DNA of 47,901 nt from an uncultured Bacteroidota bacterium (lineage in GTDB: Bacteria; Bacteroidota; Bacteroidia; AKYH767-A; OLB10). A program made the translations under genes and the position numbers. The stretch spans positions 1 through 47,901 of the forward strand of contig CAINEC010000183.1 in the NCBI GenBank assembly GCA_903847585.1, in the 5' to 3' direction. Under the pieces are notes generated by a model. That model was not told where the DNA came from, searched no databases, and worked only from the letters and a program-made list of their open reading frames with translations. Numbering within the stretch: the stretch's first letter is position 1; each line of letters starts with the position of its first letter. Positions 10,501-18,334 of the stretch are shown here, one piece after another.

Positions 10501-11070
10501 TAAGCAAACAAAGGCAACAGGACTATTTGTAAAATCAGGAGATGAATTATTGATAGAAAGTAAGTTATTCAACTTTGCTTCAACGTATAAAACGGAATTG
10601 GATGAACAAGGACTATTAATCGTAGTAATTGAACAATTTCTGCAACAGATGCTATAGCTGAATGTCCAATCGCTTTGTTGCGATGGTAATGTAACAACAG
10701 TGGAGTAAGTCCATTTTTTTATTCCAGTTGCAACTCCTCCATTACAAGTTGTTGAAGTAGTTGAGCAAGGGAATGTAATTTCTTGTCCGTTAGCACCAGA
10801 AACTTTATTTGCAGAGACATTGAAATTAAAATTTCCATTCTGCGATTTGCAATTTACAGTAACGCTATTGGGTTCGGCAACACCACCGCAATCGCGATAA
10901 AATGTAACTGTGACTTCGTACTGATTTCCCGAAAGGTATTTGTATTTAATATCAGCTCCGGCAGAGTGGGTAGCAAAGGCCGATTGCATATTTAACATCA
11001 AAATACAAGTTACCATCCATCTGATAATAGATAGTGCTTTTTTGAATTTATTATTTGATGTCGATAGCAT
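7570..11070 (-). CDS. SprB-repeat surface adhesin with gliding-associated C-terminal (CHU_C, type B) domain
   Basis: The 1166-residue protein has a signal peptide ending AFATHSAG, an N-terminal module of about 370 residues with conserved Cys (FYRDCGG, SYSICCRNC) seen in Bacteroidota adhesins, then seven SprB-type repeats of about 75 residues (core YLWSNG...TVTDANGC), two Ig-like segments, and a C-terminal CHU_C domain (APNGFSPNNDGINDYF, FIYNRWGSLVF, WDGK, LPEGTYYFLIDL) ending in VVLKR. CHU_C is a type B T9SS sorting domain, so the protein is expected on the cell surface or released. It heads a three-gene unit with PorP/SprF and PorE-like proteins. A 49-base inverted repeat lies in its leader. 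The ligand is unknown. Confidence 0.92.
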   Translation of the reverse strand: MLSTSNNKFKKALSIIRWMVTCILMLNMQSAFATHSAGADIKYKYLSGNQYEVTVTFYRDCGGVAEPNSVTVNCKSQNGNFNFNVSANKVSGANGQEITFPCSTTSTTCNGGVATGIKKWTYSTVVTLPSQQSDWTFSYSICCRNCSITTINSPCSSNSVLYVEAKLNNLLSINNSSPDFTNSPVAFVCLGQNFNYNHGVVEPDGDSLFYELITPKTGSNSTVTFIPPSSVINPISSSTPFALNSMNGDINFTPNQMQIGVMAIRVKEYRNGQFIGSVIRDMQVYTQTCNNNLPTLSGINGGNNFTTSICANQQICFTVNSIDLDNIQSITLSCNNGIPNASYVITAGNRPSLNFCWTPSASDISNIPHTFTITVKDDACPTNGVQTFSYSILVNGPQFIVTSSNNSCNNSTSSQLSVQASGNYSYLWNNGATTSNITNITAGTYSVTATDQNGCTNNQTFQLTNNGIALTSTIIHPTCQGLNNGAIQLNISGGTAPYTYTWNNGATTKDIQQLIAGNYSVLVTDANGCTSTISNQLNNSSSLAITSTIGNITCAGSNNGWINTNATGGIAPYTITWSNGLTQSNVNNLAAGNYSVNYTDAFGCSTQATFTINSTVDSITVDFTTSDVKCFGDSSGSINTIITGGTTPYSYLWSNNSTTGLINNLVQGVYTVTITDANGCAGTKSVSISQPLSPLQITASQYHVACKGDSTGAIELFVNGSLGNYTYLWSNDSTTKRINNLKAGIYSVTVSDMNGCSINKSYQINEPDSILILSITNGSSPCSASNSIIYTNILGGLAPYTYLWNTGATSASITNNVNGNYSVTVTDVNGCSRNESIVVNNNQIPLSITPSSQNINCATGQTGFISINVNGGNSPYQYLWSNGNNNNSINNLTAGTYTVTVTDANGCSKEFSKTITDITNVHAQVQASNEICVGEYANLQCDSLPAATYQWYYNNEPLNGATTSTFTTPVGGTYYVIVSTACGAYQSNNIEIIVHALNHVQVNNDLIICQGESAQLHASGGVNYQWTPAINIDNANFSDPTVTPDFSTDYTVTITDQYGCSATATVKVSVMCDSIDAPNGFSPNNDGINDYFHIKGIEDFDGNVVFIYNRWGSLVFKQKNYDNKWDGKCNVNGALMGQDLPEGTYYFLIDLNNEGKPLSGYVVLKR

Positions 11071-11072
11071 TT

Positions 11073-11121
11073 CGAATAAAGGCTGATTCAGGTTTAATAG
11101 ATTTTAACCTGCCCTTATTCG
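11073..11121 (-). promoter_or_regulatory. inverted repeat in the leader of the cassette-1 adhesin gene
   Basis: Two nested arm pairs are visible: CGAATAA (11073-11079) with TTATTCG (11115-11121), and CAGGTT (11089-11094) with AACCTG (11106-11111). The structure ends 2 bases before the adhesin ATG on the minus strand and has no T-run, so it is not an ordinary terminator. It could act as an mRNA leader structure affecting translation, or as a protein binding site. Confidence 0.5.
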
Positions 11122-11124
11122 TAA

Positions 11125-11132
11125 GAAAGATA
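11125..11132 (-). promoter_or_regulatory. possible -7 element of the cassette-1 adhesin promoter
   Basis: Read on the minus strand this is TATCTTTC, one base from the Bacteroidota consensus TAnnTTTG. A TTTT lies about 22 bases upstream, where a TTTG is expected at -33. Transcription from here would place the inverted repeat 11073-11121 in the 5' leader. The match is weak and the region is AT-rich. Confidence 0.3.
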
Positions 11133-11166
11133 AAAAAGTTGCCTTTTTAAGAGGAAAATGTGCTGA

Positions 11167-12000
11167 TTAAATCACATTTAAACGGAAGCGGAACCAAGAG
11201 GATAGCAATAAAGCAAATTTCTCCTTGTTTGGAACCCTAATTCTGACATCTTTGATAGTTGATGCTGGGACTTGTTTGATCTTCCGAAGTAAAGCCTGGT
11301 AATAGATATAGGCCACATAAACTCCAAAGCGAGCTTCAATTGGTAGTTGCTTAATTCCTTCAAACGCTAGCTTGAAATCCTCTTCAATTTCCTGCTCCAA
11401 TTTTAATTTAGTTTTATCACAGAAAAAGTTAAAATCAACTTCAGGGAAATAAACTCTTCCACGCTCGGCATAATCGCTTTTCATGTCACGTAAAAAATTC
11501 ACCTTTTGAAATGCTGCGCCTAAATGTTTCGCTGGAGCTTTTAATCGATCATATTCAGCATTATCACCATTACAAAATACTCTCAAACACATCAAACCAA
11601 CAACTTCTGCTGAGCCATAAATGTATTCGTTGTATTTACCATCATCGTAAGTTGAATGATAAAGATCCATTTCCATACTTTTCAAAAAGGCTTCGATTAA
11701 ATCATAATCGATGTTGTACTGATGAACAACATTTTGAAAGGCATGTAACACAGGATTTGTGCTGATTTTATTTTCAAGTGCTTCGTAAGTATCCGCTTTG
11801 AATTTTGTAAGCAAATCGGTTTTGTTGTGACCGTGAAAAGTATCTACAATTTCATCAGCCACTCTCACAAATCCATAAATTGAATAAATTGGGTCGTGAA
11901 GTTTTTTATGAAGTGTGCGAATGCCCAAAGTAAAAGATGTACTGTAATTATGCGTAATCTTTCTGCTTATTTCAGTACAGGTTTTAGTGTATAGTTCCAT
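11167..12000 (-). CDS. crtB: phytoene synthase CrtB
   Basis: Phytoene synthase joins two geranylgeranyl diphosphates into phytoene, the first committed step of C40 carotenoid synthesis. The 277-residue protein is of usual length and has both Asp-rich substrate-binding motifs: VADEIVD (D49 to D53) and FLRDMKSD (D172, D176) within GAAFQKVNFLRD, followed by the family motif GRVYFP. Its start overlaps the end of crtI by 17 bases, so the pair is translationally coupled. A squalene-synthase-like enzyme shares this fold, but the crtI neighbour makes phytoene synthase much more likely. Confidence 0.94.
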   Translation of the reverse strand: MELYTKTCTEISRKITHNYSTSFTLGIRTLHKKLHDPIYSIYGFVRVADEIVDTFHGHNKTDLLTKFKADTYEALENKISTNPVLHAFQNVVHQYNIDYDLIEAFLKSMEMDLYHSTYDDGKYNEYIYGSAEVVGLMCLRVFCNGDNAEYDRLKAPAKHLGAAFQKVNFLRDMKSDYAERGRVYFPEVDFNFFCDKTKLKLEQEIEEDFKLAFEGIKQLPIEARFGVYVAYIYYQALLRKIKQVPASTIKDVRIRVPNKEKFALLLSSWFRFRLNVI

Positions 12001-13468
12001 GATCTTGTAAAATGCGTTCTGTTACTAAGCGAGAGCCGATTACCACGATTGGCAACCCTGTTCCAGGTATTGTACTGGCTCCAACATAATAGAGGTTTGA
12101 TAATTTTTCGTCTTTGTTAGCAGGTCTGAAACCGCCAATCTGATTTAGCCCATGAGCTAACCCTAATCCACTTCCTCTGTATAAATTAAAATTGTTTTGC
12201 CATTCAACAGGCGATAAAATCGTTTGCGTTACAATGTTTGAAGAGATATCATAACCAACTCTTTCTGATAAATCTTTAATAATTGTTTTGGCTAATTCTT
12301 CTGAATCGCTCCAATCTGGTTTGTAGCGTAAATCAGGAACTGGACAAAGGATAAATAAATTTTCATGTCCTTCAGGCGCACATCCAGGGTTTGAACGCGA
12401 GCTAACATTTACGTAGTAATAAGGCTTATTAGGACTTACCGATGTTTTGAAAATTTTATCTGCATATTCTTTAAAGTTATTTCCAAGGAAATAATTATGA
12501 TGATGCAAATTCTCTAATTTTCCTTTAACGCCTAGGTAGATGGTGAATGGAGACAGGGTCCAGTCCATTTGATCCAACTTAGGTTCAGAATATTCTTTTC
12601 TTTTCAGTACTTGTCCTCGGAATGAAGCTGCATCAGCATTACAAACAATGATATCTGCAGTAAAGCGCTCGCCATTTTTAGAAATCGCAGCTATTGCTTT
12701 TCCATCCTTCTCTTCAATTTCTACAATTTCAGTATTGAATTTAAATTCAACTCCTTTTGCTTCTAAAATCTTTCTGATTTCAGTCACGATTTTATACATA
12801 CCACCTTGTACGTTCCAATAACCGTCATGAACTAATTCAGTATAGTTAAGAAGCGTGTAAACTGCAGGCGTTTGAAATGGGGTAGAGCCAAGGAAGAAAG
12901 AAACTAAGGAGAATATTACTTTCACCTCTTCGGAATCGAAATTCTTTTCTAGTTCCGACCACATCGAACGGAACATTTTAGGTCCGTGTTTGAAAGGAAC
13001 TCTTGTCAATTGAGCAAGGTAGTCAAGCTTTGAATTGAAGTTTTGCTTGACAACAATATTCTCTGTGTCGTGAAATAATTTTCCAGCGGCATCTAAGTAT
13101 TTACGAACCTTTTGCTCTAAGTGGGGTTCAATATTCTCGAATTCCTTTTCAAGCTTTTTTAAATCCTTGTGCATCATGAAAGGCTTTTCTTTTCCTTCAA
13201 AATACACGGAATAGAGAGGGTTTAATTCGTTTAATTGCAGCGGGTTTGCGATTCCGATATAGTCGAATAACTCTTTGAATTCGTAAGACATACTAAAAAA
13301 TGAAGGTCCCATATCGAAGCTGAAACCATCTTTTTCAATGATGTTTAAACGACCTCCCGGTGTGCTGAATTTTTCTATTATTTTAACGTCGTAGCCATTC
13401 TTTGTGAGACGTAAAGCAGTTGCAAGTGAGCCTAAACCTGACCCAATAATGAGGACACTTTTTTTCAT
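11984..13468 (-). CDS. crtI: phytoene desaturase CrtI
   Basis: CrtI is an FAD enzyme that desaturates phytoene toward lycopene. The 494-residue protein has an N-terminal dinucleotide-binding motif (VLIIGSGLGSLATALRL, GxGxxG type), the flavin amine oxidase signature PGGRLNIIEKDGFSFDMGPS around residues 38-57, and the C-terminal CrtI motif (YYVGASTIPGTGLPIVVIGS) near residues 460-480. Its 3' end overlaps crtB by 17 bases. It is the first gene of this two-gene unit and is divergent from nuoA across a 251-base spacer. Other CrtI-type oxidoreductases cannot be excluded from sequence alone, but crtB adjacency argues for phytoene as the substrate. No cyclase or hydroxylase gene lies in the window. 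Confidence 0.94.
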   Translation of the reverse strand: MKKSVLIIGSGLGSLATALRLTKNGYDVKIIEKFSTPGGRLNIIEKDGFSFDMGPSFFSMSYEFKELFDYIGIANPLQLNELNPLYSVYFEGKEKPFMMHKDLKKLEKEFENIEPHLEQKVRKYLDAAGKLFHDTENIVVKQNFNSKLDYLAQLTRVPFKHGPKMFRSMWSELEKNFDSEEVKVIFSLVSFFLGSTPFQTPAVYTLLNYTELVHDGYWNVQGGMYKIVTEIRKILEAKGVEFKFNTEIVEIEEKDGKAIAAISKNGERFTADIIVCNADAASFRGQVLKRKEYSEPKLDQMDWTLSPFTIYLGVKGKLENLHHHNYFLGNNFKEYADKIFKTSVSPNKPYYYVNVSSRSNPGCAPEGHENLFILCPVPDLRYKPDWSDSEELAKTIIKDLSERVGYDISSNIVTQTILSPVEWQNNFNLYRGSGLGLAHGLNQIGGFRPANKDEKLSNLYYVGASTIPGTGLPIVVIGSRLVTERILQDHGTIH

Positions 13469-13719
13469 ACCAATAAAACGATAACAAATTTCTGGGAAGA
13501 ATGTTTAGGCGGTTTCGCTGTCTAATCGGGAAATGTCAAAAACTACTTTCAAAAATCAGTTGAAAATTAAGCAATTATTGGATGCAAGCAGGAGTTAACA
13601 ACAAATTATTACAATCCTGTTAAAAATCAAGATTGATTTGTTATTTACACTCGAAAAAAAAAGGTAAATTCGCACCCGAAACTTTAACAGAAAATTATTG
13701 TTACTGATATCAAACAATT
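13469..13719. other. divergent intergenic region between crtI and nuoA
   Basis: This 251-base AT-rich spacer must hold the promoters of both crtIB (minus) and the nuo operon (plus). The only candidate I can point to is the one upstream of nuoA at 13637-13672. No clear -7 element for crtI, no strong hairpin and no coding potential were seen. Confidence 0.6.
13637..13672 (+). promoter_or_regulatory. candidate promoter of the nuo operon
   Basis: TTTG at 13637-13640 and TAAATTCG at 13665-13672 resemble the Bacteroidota -33 (TTTG) and -7 (TAnnTTTG) elements, the latter with one mismatch. The 24-base spacing is a little long. Transcription would start about 40 bases before the nuoA ATG. Confidence 0.35.
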
Positions 13720-14100
13720 ATGATTTTACTAAGCGCTCCTATCGACTACCTTCCAATTGCAATGATGTTTGTTGTTGCTATCGGTTTCGTTTTAATTACC
13801 ATGTTTGCAACGCATCTACTTGGTCCTAAGCGTAAATCGAGTATAAAACTTGAAACTTTTGAGTGCGGAATTGAGTCGCAAGGTAATTCCCGACTTCCAT
13901 TTTCGATCAAGTATTTTTTGATTGCTATCTTATTTGTGTTGTTTGATGTGGAGGTAATTTTTATGTATCCATGGGCGGTAAATTTTGCAGAGTGGAGCAA
14001 AGTAGGACTAGCTGCATTCGGTGAAATGCTTGTTTTCTTAGGATTGTTGATCCTTGGATTGATTTACATTATTAAAAAAGGCGCCCTTAAGTGGGAGTAA
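13720..14100 (+). CDS. nuoA: NADH-quinone oxidoreductase subunit A
   Basis: NuoA is a small membrane subunit of respiratory complex I next to the quinone chamber. The 126-residue protein has three membrane helices (about residues 10-30, 66-86 and 93-116) and the family signature in the first loop: [20 protein letters not shown], with the conserved Cys in ECGIE, then [18 protein letters not shown] with the intramembrane Asp and Glu. It is the first gene of a 14-gene nuo operon and lies 13 bases before nuoB. Confidence 0.95.
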   Translation: MILLSAPIDYLPIAMMFVVAIGFVLITMFATHLLGPKRKSSIKLETFECGIESQGNSRLPFSIKYFLIAILFVLFDVEVIFMYPWAVNFAEWSKVGLAAFGEMLVFLGLLILGLIYIIKKGALKWE

Positions 14101-14113
14101 TAATACATTCATC

Positions 14114-14650
14114 ATGTCTGAAAATAATCAAAAGTTAGAAGGGTTTGAAGGACCAGGATTCCTGGCAACTTCCCTCGATAAAGCAGTTGGAATGGCAAGA
14201 AAGAATTCAATCTGGCCGCTTCCTTTTGCTACCTCTTGTTGCGGAATTGAGTTCATGGCAACGATGGCTTCCACTTACGATTTCGGTCGTTTTGGTGCTG
14301 AGCGTTTGAGTTTTTCTCCTCGTCAGGCTGACTTGCTGATGGTGATGGGAACAATCTCAAAGAAAATGGGACCGGTACTTCGTCAGGTGTATGAGCAAAT
14401 GGCAGAACCTAAATGGGTAATTGCTGTTGGTGCTTGTGCTTCTACTGGTGGAATATTCGATACTTACAGTGTACTGCAAGGTATTGATCGTATCATTCCA
14501 GTAGATGTTTATGTGCCTGGTTGTCCTCCTCGTCCTGAGCAAATTATCGACGGCGTATTAAAAATTCAAGAATTAGTTCAAAATGAATCGTTGCGTAGAA
14601 GAAATTCTCCAGAGTATCAGGAATTATTAGCTTCTTACGGTATCGAGTAA
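14114..14650 (+). CDS. nuoB: NADH-quinone oxidoreductase subunit B
   Basis: NuoB holds the terminal [4Fe-4S] cluster N2 that hands electrons to quinone. The 178-residue protein shows the full ligand set: the adjacent pair C42-C43 in [11 protein letters not shown]108 in VGACASTGG and C137 in VPGCPPRPE. The motif [17 protein letters not shown] is also typical. It is cytoplasmic, bound at the membrane interface with NuoD. The gap to nuoC is 13 bases. Confidence 0.96.
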   Translation: MSENNQKLEGFEGPGFLATSLDKAVGMARKNSIWPLPFATSCCGIEFMATMASTYDFGRFGAERLSFSPRQADLLMVMGTISKKMGPVLRQVYEQMAEPKWVIAVGACASTGGIFDTYSVLQGIDRIIPVDVYVPGCPPRPEQIIDGVLKIQELVQNESLRRRNSPEYQELLASYGIE

Positions 14651-14663
14651 TTAAATAATTATC

Positions 14664-15167
14664 ATGTCCTCATTAACACAGGAATACATCACAGAAAAAC
14701 TGCAATCGAAATTTGAAGGTGCAATTCAGAGTATTGAAATGCTACACGATTTTTTAACGATTACAGTTGAAAAAAGCAGTTTGAAGTCGATTATGAAATT
14801 TTTACATGACGACGAATCGTTGAATTTTCATTTTCTTACTACGCTATGCGGATTACATTTTCCTGATCAGGCGGCTCAGTTCGGAATGATGTATCAGTTG
14901 CATAATATGCCTGCTAATTTTCGAATCAGAATAAAATCATTTACCAATGACAGCGAGCCTGTATTTGATACGATGTCAGACATCTGGCCTGCTGCAAACT
15001 GGCAAGAGCGTGAGACGCATGATTTCTACGGATTCCGTTTTCATGGTCACCCTGATATGAGAAGAATTCTGAATATGGATTCATTGGTTGGATGGCCAAT
15101 GCGCAAGGAGTTCCCGTTGGAAGATCCTTTCAGAGGAGATAAAGATGATAAAATGTTTGGCCGTTAA
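14664..15167 (+). CDS. nuoC: NADH-quinone oxidoreductase subunit C
   Basis: NuoC is a 30-kDa-type connecting subunit of the peripheral arm. The 167-residue protein has the family signature WPAANWQERETHDFYGFRFH and the following HPDMRRILN and MRKEFPLED segments. It is a separate gene here rather than fused to nuoD as in Escherichia coli. It binds no cofactor. The nuoD start follows after 11 bases. Confidence 0.95.
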   Translation: MSSLTQEYITEKLQSKFEGAIQSIEMLHDFLTITVEKSSLKSIMKFLHDDESLNFHFLTTLCGLHFPDQAAQFGMMYQLHNMPANFRIRIKSFTNDSEPVFDTMSDIWPAANWQERETHDFYGFRFHGHPDMRRILNMDSLVGWPMRKEFPLEDPFRGDKDDKMFGR

Positions 15168-15178
15168 TATTTACTAAG

Positions 15179-16384
15179 ATGAACTCAAACAAAGAAATTC
15201 TCAAAGAGAAAGAATATACAATCCTGAATTTAGGTCCAACGCATCCAGCAACGCATGGTATTTTTCAAAATGTCATGAAGATGGATGGTGAGTTAATTGT
15301 AGAGGCAGAGCCAACTATCGGTTATATTCATAGAGCTTTCGAAAAGTTAGCAGAGCGCAGACCGTATAATCAGATTACTCCTATTACCGATCGATTAAAT
15401 TATTGCTCATCACCAATTAATAATATGGGATGGCATATGACGGTTGAGAAGTTGGCAGGAATAGAAATCCCAAAGCGCGTTCAATATTTACGTGTGATCA
15501 TAATGGAATTAGCGCGTATTGCGGATCACATTATTTGTAACTCCGTTATTGGAGTAGATAGTGGTGCAATGACGGGATTCTTATATGTTTTTCAATGGAG
15601 AGAATTTATCTATGAAATTTATGAAGAGTTGTGTGGTGCGCGTTTGACAACGAACATTGGTCGTATTGGTGGACTTGAAAGAGATTTTACTCCACTTGCA
15701 TGGGAGAAGATTCATAAATTATTAAAAGAGTTTCCAGAAGGATTAAAAGAGTTTGAAAACTTATTGGTGCGTAATCGCATCTTTATGGATAGAACAATTA
15801 ACTGCGGACCTATCACTGCCGAGCGTGCATTGCAATACGGATTTACGGGTCCGAATTTACGTGCTGCGGGTGTAGATTATGATGTGCGCGTGATGAATCC
15901 GTATTCAGGATACGAAGATTTTACTTTTGATATTCCACTAGGAACAAATGGTGATACTTACGATCGTTTTATGGTTCGTGAGCAGGAGATGTGGCAGAGC
16001 TTAAGCATTATTCGTCAGGCAGTAGAAAAATTAGAGAAGATGGAAGATAAGACAACTTTCCATGCTGATGTTCCTAATTTCTTCTTGCCAGAGAAAGAAG
16101 ATGTTTACAATACGATGGAAGGATTGATTTATCACTTTAAGATTGTGATGGGTGAAACTGAAATGCCGAAAGGAGAAGTGTATCACGCAGTAGAAGGTGG
16201 TAATGGTGAATTGGGATTCTATTTAGTGAGTGATGGAGGAAGAACGCCTTATCGTTTACATTTCCGTCGTCCTTGCTTTATCTACTATCAGGCATATCCT
16301 GAAATGGTTAAAGGTGCATTCTTAAGTGATGCTATTTTAACAATGAGTTCAATGAATGTAATCGCAGGCGAATTAGACGCTTAA
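15179..16384 (+). CDS. nuoD: NADH-quinone oxidoreductase subunit D
   Basis: NuoD (49-kDa subunit) forms the quinone-binding pocket with NuoB. The 401-residue protein has the N-terminal LGPTHPATHG loop with H26 and the region TDRLNYCSS with Y75, which match the His and Tyr that contact the quinone head group in Thermus Nqo4. Other family blocks are GYIHRAFEKLAERRPY and EGGNGELGFYLVSDG. The C-terminus reads SSMNVIAGELDA, a variant of the usual GEVDR ending. It is a stand-alone gene of normal length within the operon. Confidence 0.95.
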   Translation: MNSNKEILKEKEYTILNLGPTHPATHGIFQNVMKMDGELIVEAEPTIGYIHRAFEKLAERRPYNQITPITDRLNYCSSPINNMGWHMTVEKLAGIEIPKRVQYLRVIIMELARIADHIICNSVIGVDSGAMTGFLYVFQWREFIYEIYEELCGARLTTNIGRIGGLERDFTPLAWEKIHKLLKEFPEGLKEFENLLVRNRIFMDRTINCGPITAERALQYGFTGPNLRAAGVDYDVRVMNPYSGYEDFTFDIPLGTNGDTYDRFMVREQEMWQSLSIIRQAVEKLEKMEDKTTFHADVPNFFLPEKEDVYNTMEGLIYHFKIVMGETEMPKGEVYHAVEGGNGELGFYLVSDGGRTPYRLHFRRPCFIYYQAYPEMVKGAFLSDAILTMSSMNVIAGELDA

Positions 16385-16406
16385 TATTAAATCACAAGAT
16401 TTAAAT

Positions 16407-16949
16407 ATGAATAACGAAAATAAATTAAAGTTCAGCAACGAGGCTCTTGCTTTATCGCAACGAATGATAAAAAGATATCCGGAAGGAAAGCAAAAGTCAG
16501 CATTGATTCCTTTGTTGCATGTAGCGCAAGCTGAGTTTGGCGGATGGTTAAGTTCAGACGCAATGGACTATGTTGCTTCGCTTTTAAATATTACACCAAT
16601 TGAAGTGTATGAAGTAGCTTCTTTCTATTCAATGTTTAACTTAAAGCCGGTTGGAAAATGTGTAATTGAAGTTTGTCACACAGGTCCTTGTTGGTTATTA
16701 GGTTCTGATGATATCGTAAAATATATAGAGAAAAAACTATCAATCAAAGCAGGTCAAACAACTGCTGATGGAATGTTTACTTTAAAAACTGTAGAGTGTC
16801 TTGCTTCATGTGGTACTGCACCAATGATGCAGATAGGCGAGACGTATCACGAGAATTTGACATTAGAAAAAGTGGATAATATCATTCATGAGTGCAGAGC
16901 AACAGTAGTGGAGCCAGTTTCTCATTGGTCAAAAAAAGAAATTAAATAA
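16407..16949 (+). CDS. nuoE: NADH-quinone oxidoreductase subunit E
   Basis: NuoE is the 24-kDa thioredoxin-like subunit that carries the [2Fe-2S] cluster N1a near the NADH site. The 180-residue protein has the four ligands C90 and C95 (EVCHTGPCW) and C131 and C135 (VECLASCGTAP). The N-terminal part is helical, as usual. It partners with NuoF, whose gene begins 26 bases downstream. Confidence 0.95.
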   Translation: MNNENKLKFSNEALALSQRMIKRYPEGKQKSALIPLLHVAQAEFGGWLSSDAMDYVASLLNITPIEVYEVASFYSMFNLKPVGKCVIEVCHTGPCWLLGSDDIVKYIEKKLSIKAGQTTADGMFTLKTVECLASCGTAPMMQIGETYHENLTLEKVDNIIHECRATVVEPVSHWSKKEIK

Positions 16950-16975
16950 CCGGCAACCAATTTATAAAAATCAAA

Positions 16976-18322
16976 ATGGGACGTAAATTACTAACCGAAA
17001 ATATAAATGTACCGGGCATTCAATCACTCGATGTTTATCGTAAGCATGGTGGATACGATGGATTGAAAAAAGCATTAGGCATGTCTCCGGATGCTATCGT
17101 TGAAGAAGTAAAAAAATCAGGATTAAGAGGTCGTGGTGGAGCAGGATTCCCAACAGGGATGAAGTGGAGTTTCTTAGCAAAGCCTGATGGTGTACCTCGT
17201 CATTTAGTGTGTAATGCGGATGAGTCGGAACCAGGAACTTTCAAAGATCGTTACATGATGGAGCGTATTCCTCACTTGTTAATTGAGGGTATGGCCATTG
17301 GTAGTTTTGCATTAGGCGCTAATACTTCGTATATCTATATCCGTGGTGAATTATTATATGTTTTTCATATTCTACAAAAAGCAATTGATGAGGCTTATGC
17401 AGCAGGATTGTTAGGAAAGAATATCATGGGTAGCGGATTCGATTTCGATTTACATGTTCATTGTGGTGCAGGAGCTTATATCTGCGGAGAAGAAACGGCA
17501 TTAATTGAATCATTGGAAGGAAAGCGTGGTAATCCGCGTATCAAACCTCCATTCCCAGCTATTCAAGGTTTATGGCAGCGTCCAACAGTGGTGAATAATG
17601 TAGAAAGTGTTATGGCTGTTGTTCCAATTGTGAAAATGGGGGGTGATGAGTACGCTAAGATTGGAGTAGGAAAAAGTACTGGAACAAAATTAATTTCTGC
17701 ATGTGGTCATATTAATAAACCAGGTGTGTATGAAATCGAATTAGGAATTCCAGTAGAAGAATTTATTTATTCAGACGAATATTGTGGTGGAATTCGCAAT
17801 GGAAAAGATTTGAAAGCAGTTGTTGCTGGAGGTTCTTCTGTGCCTATTTTACCAAAAGATTTAATATTAAAATTAGCCAATGGCGAGCCTCGATTAATGA
17901 CGTATGAGTCATTGTCTGATGGCGGATTTATTACAGGAACGATGTTGGGTTCAGGTGGGTTTATTGTGATGGATGAAGATACTAGTGTCGTTAAAAACTT
18001 ATATACATTCAGTCGTTTCTATCATCACGAAAGTTGCGGACAATGTTCTCCTTGTAGAGAGGGAACAGGATGGATGGAAAAGGTTCTTCATAAAATTTTA
18101 GATGGGCATGGAACATTAGAAGATGTTGATTTGCTATGGGATATCCAATCAAAAATTGAAGGAAAAACTATTTGTCCATTAGGTGAAGCAGCTGCATGGC
18201 CGGTAGCAAGTGCTATCCGTCATTTCCGCAGCGAATTCGAAGAGTATGTAAAGAATCCATCATCCATTAAAAAAGATAATCACTATTACCGATTGAATAA
18301 TATTTCACCGGAAGTAGCATAA
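16976..18322 (+). CDS. nuoF: NADH-quinone oxidoreductase subunit F (NADH and FMN binding)
   Basis: NuoF oxidises NADH with FMN and passes electrons to cluster N3. The 448-residue protein has the glycine-rich FMN/NADH motif GLRGRGGAGFPTGMKW (about residues 48-65), the NADESEPGTFKDR block, CGAGAYICGEETAL, and the N3 ligands C354, C357 and C360 (SCGQCSPCREG) with C400 (ICPLGEAAAWP). The length and order match the family. It stands between nuoE and nuoG. Confidence 0.96.
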   Translation: MGRKLLTENINVPGIQSLDVYRKHGGYDGLKKALGMSPDAIVEEVKKSGLRGRGGAGFPTGMKWSFLAKPDGVPRHLVCNADESEPGTFKDRYMMERIPHLLIEGMAIGSFALGANTSYIYIRGELLYVFHILQKAIDEAYAAGLLGKNIMGSGFDFDLHVHCGAGAYICGEETALIESLEGKRGNPRIKPPFPAIQGLWQRPTVVNNVESVMAVVPIVKMGGDEYAKIGVGKSTGTKLISACGHINKPGVYEIELGIPVEEFIYSDEYCGGIRNGKDLKAVVAGGSSVPILPKDLILKLANGEPRLMTYESLSDGGFITGTMLGSGGFIVMDEDTSVVKNLYTFSRFYHHESCGQCSPCREGTGWMEKVLHKILDGHGTLEDVDLLWDIQSKIEGKTICPLGEAAAWPVASAIRHFRSEFEEYVKNPSSIKKDNHYYRLNNISPEVA

Positions 18323-18334
18323 GAAAATATTGAT

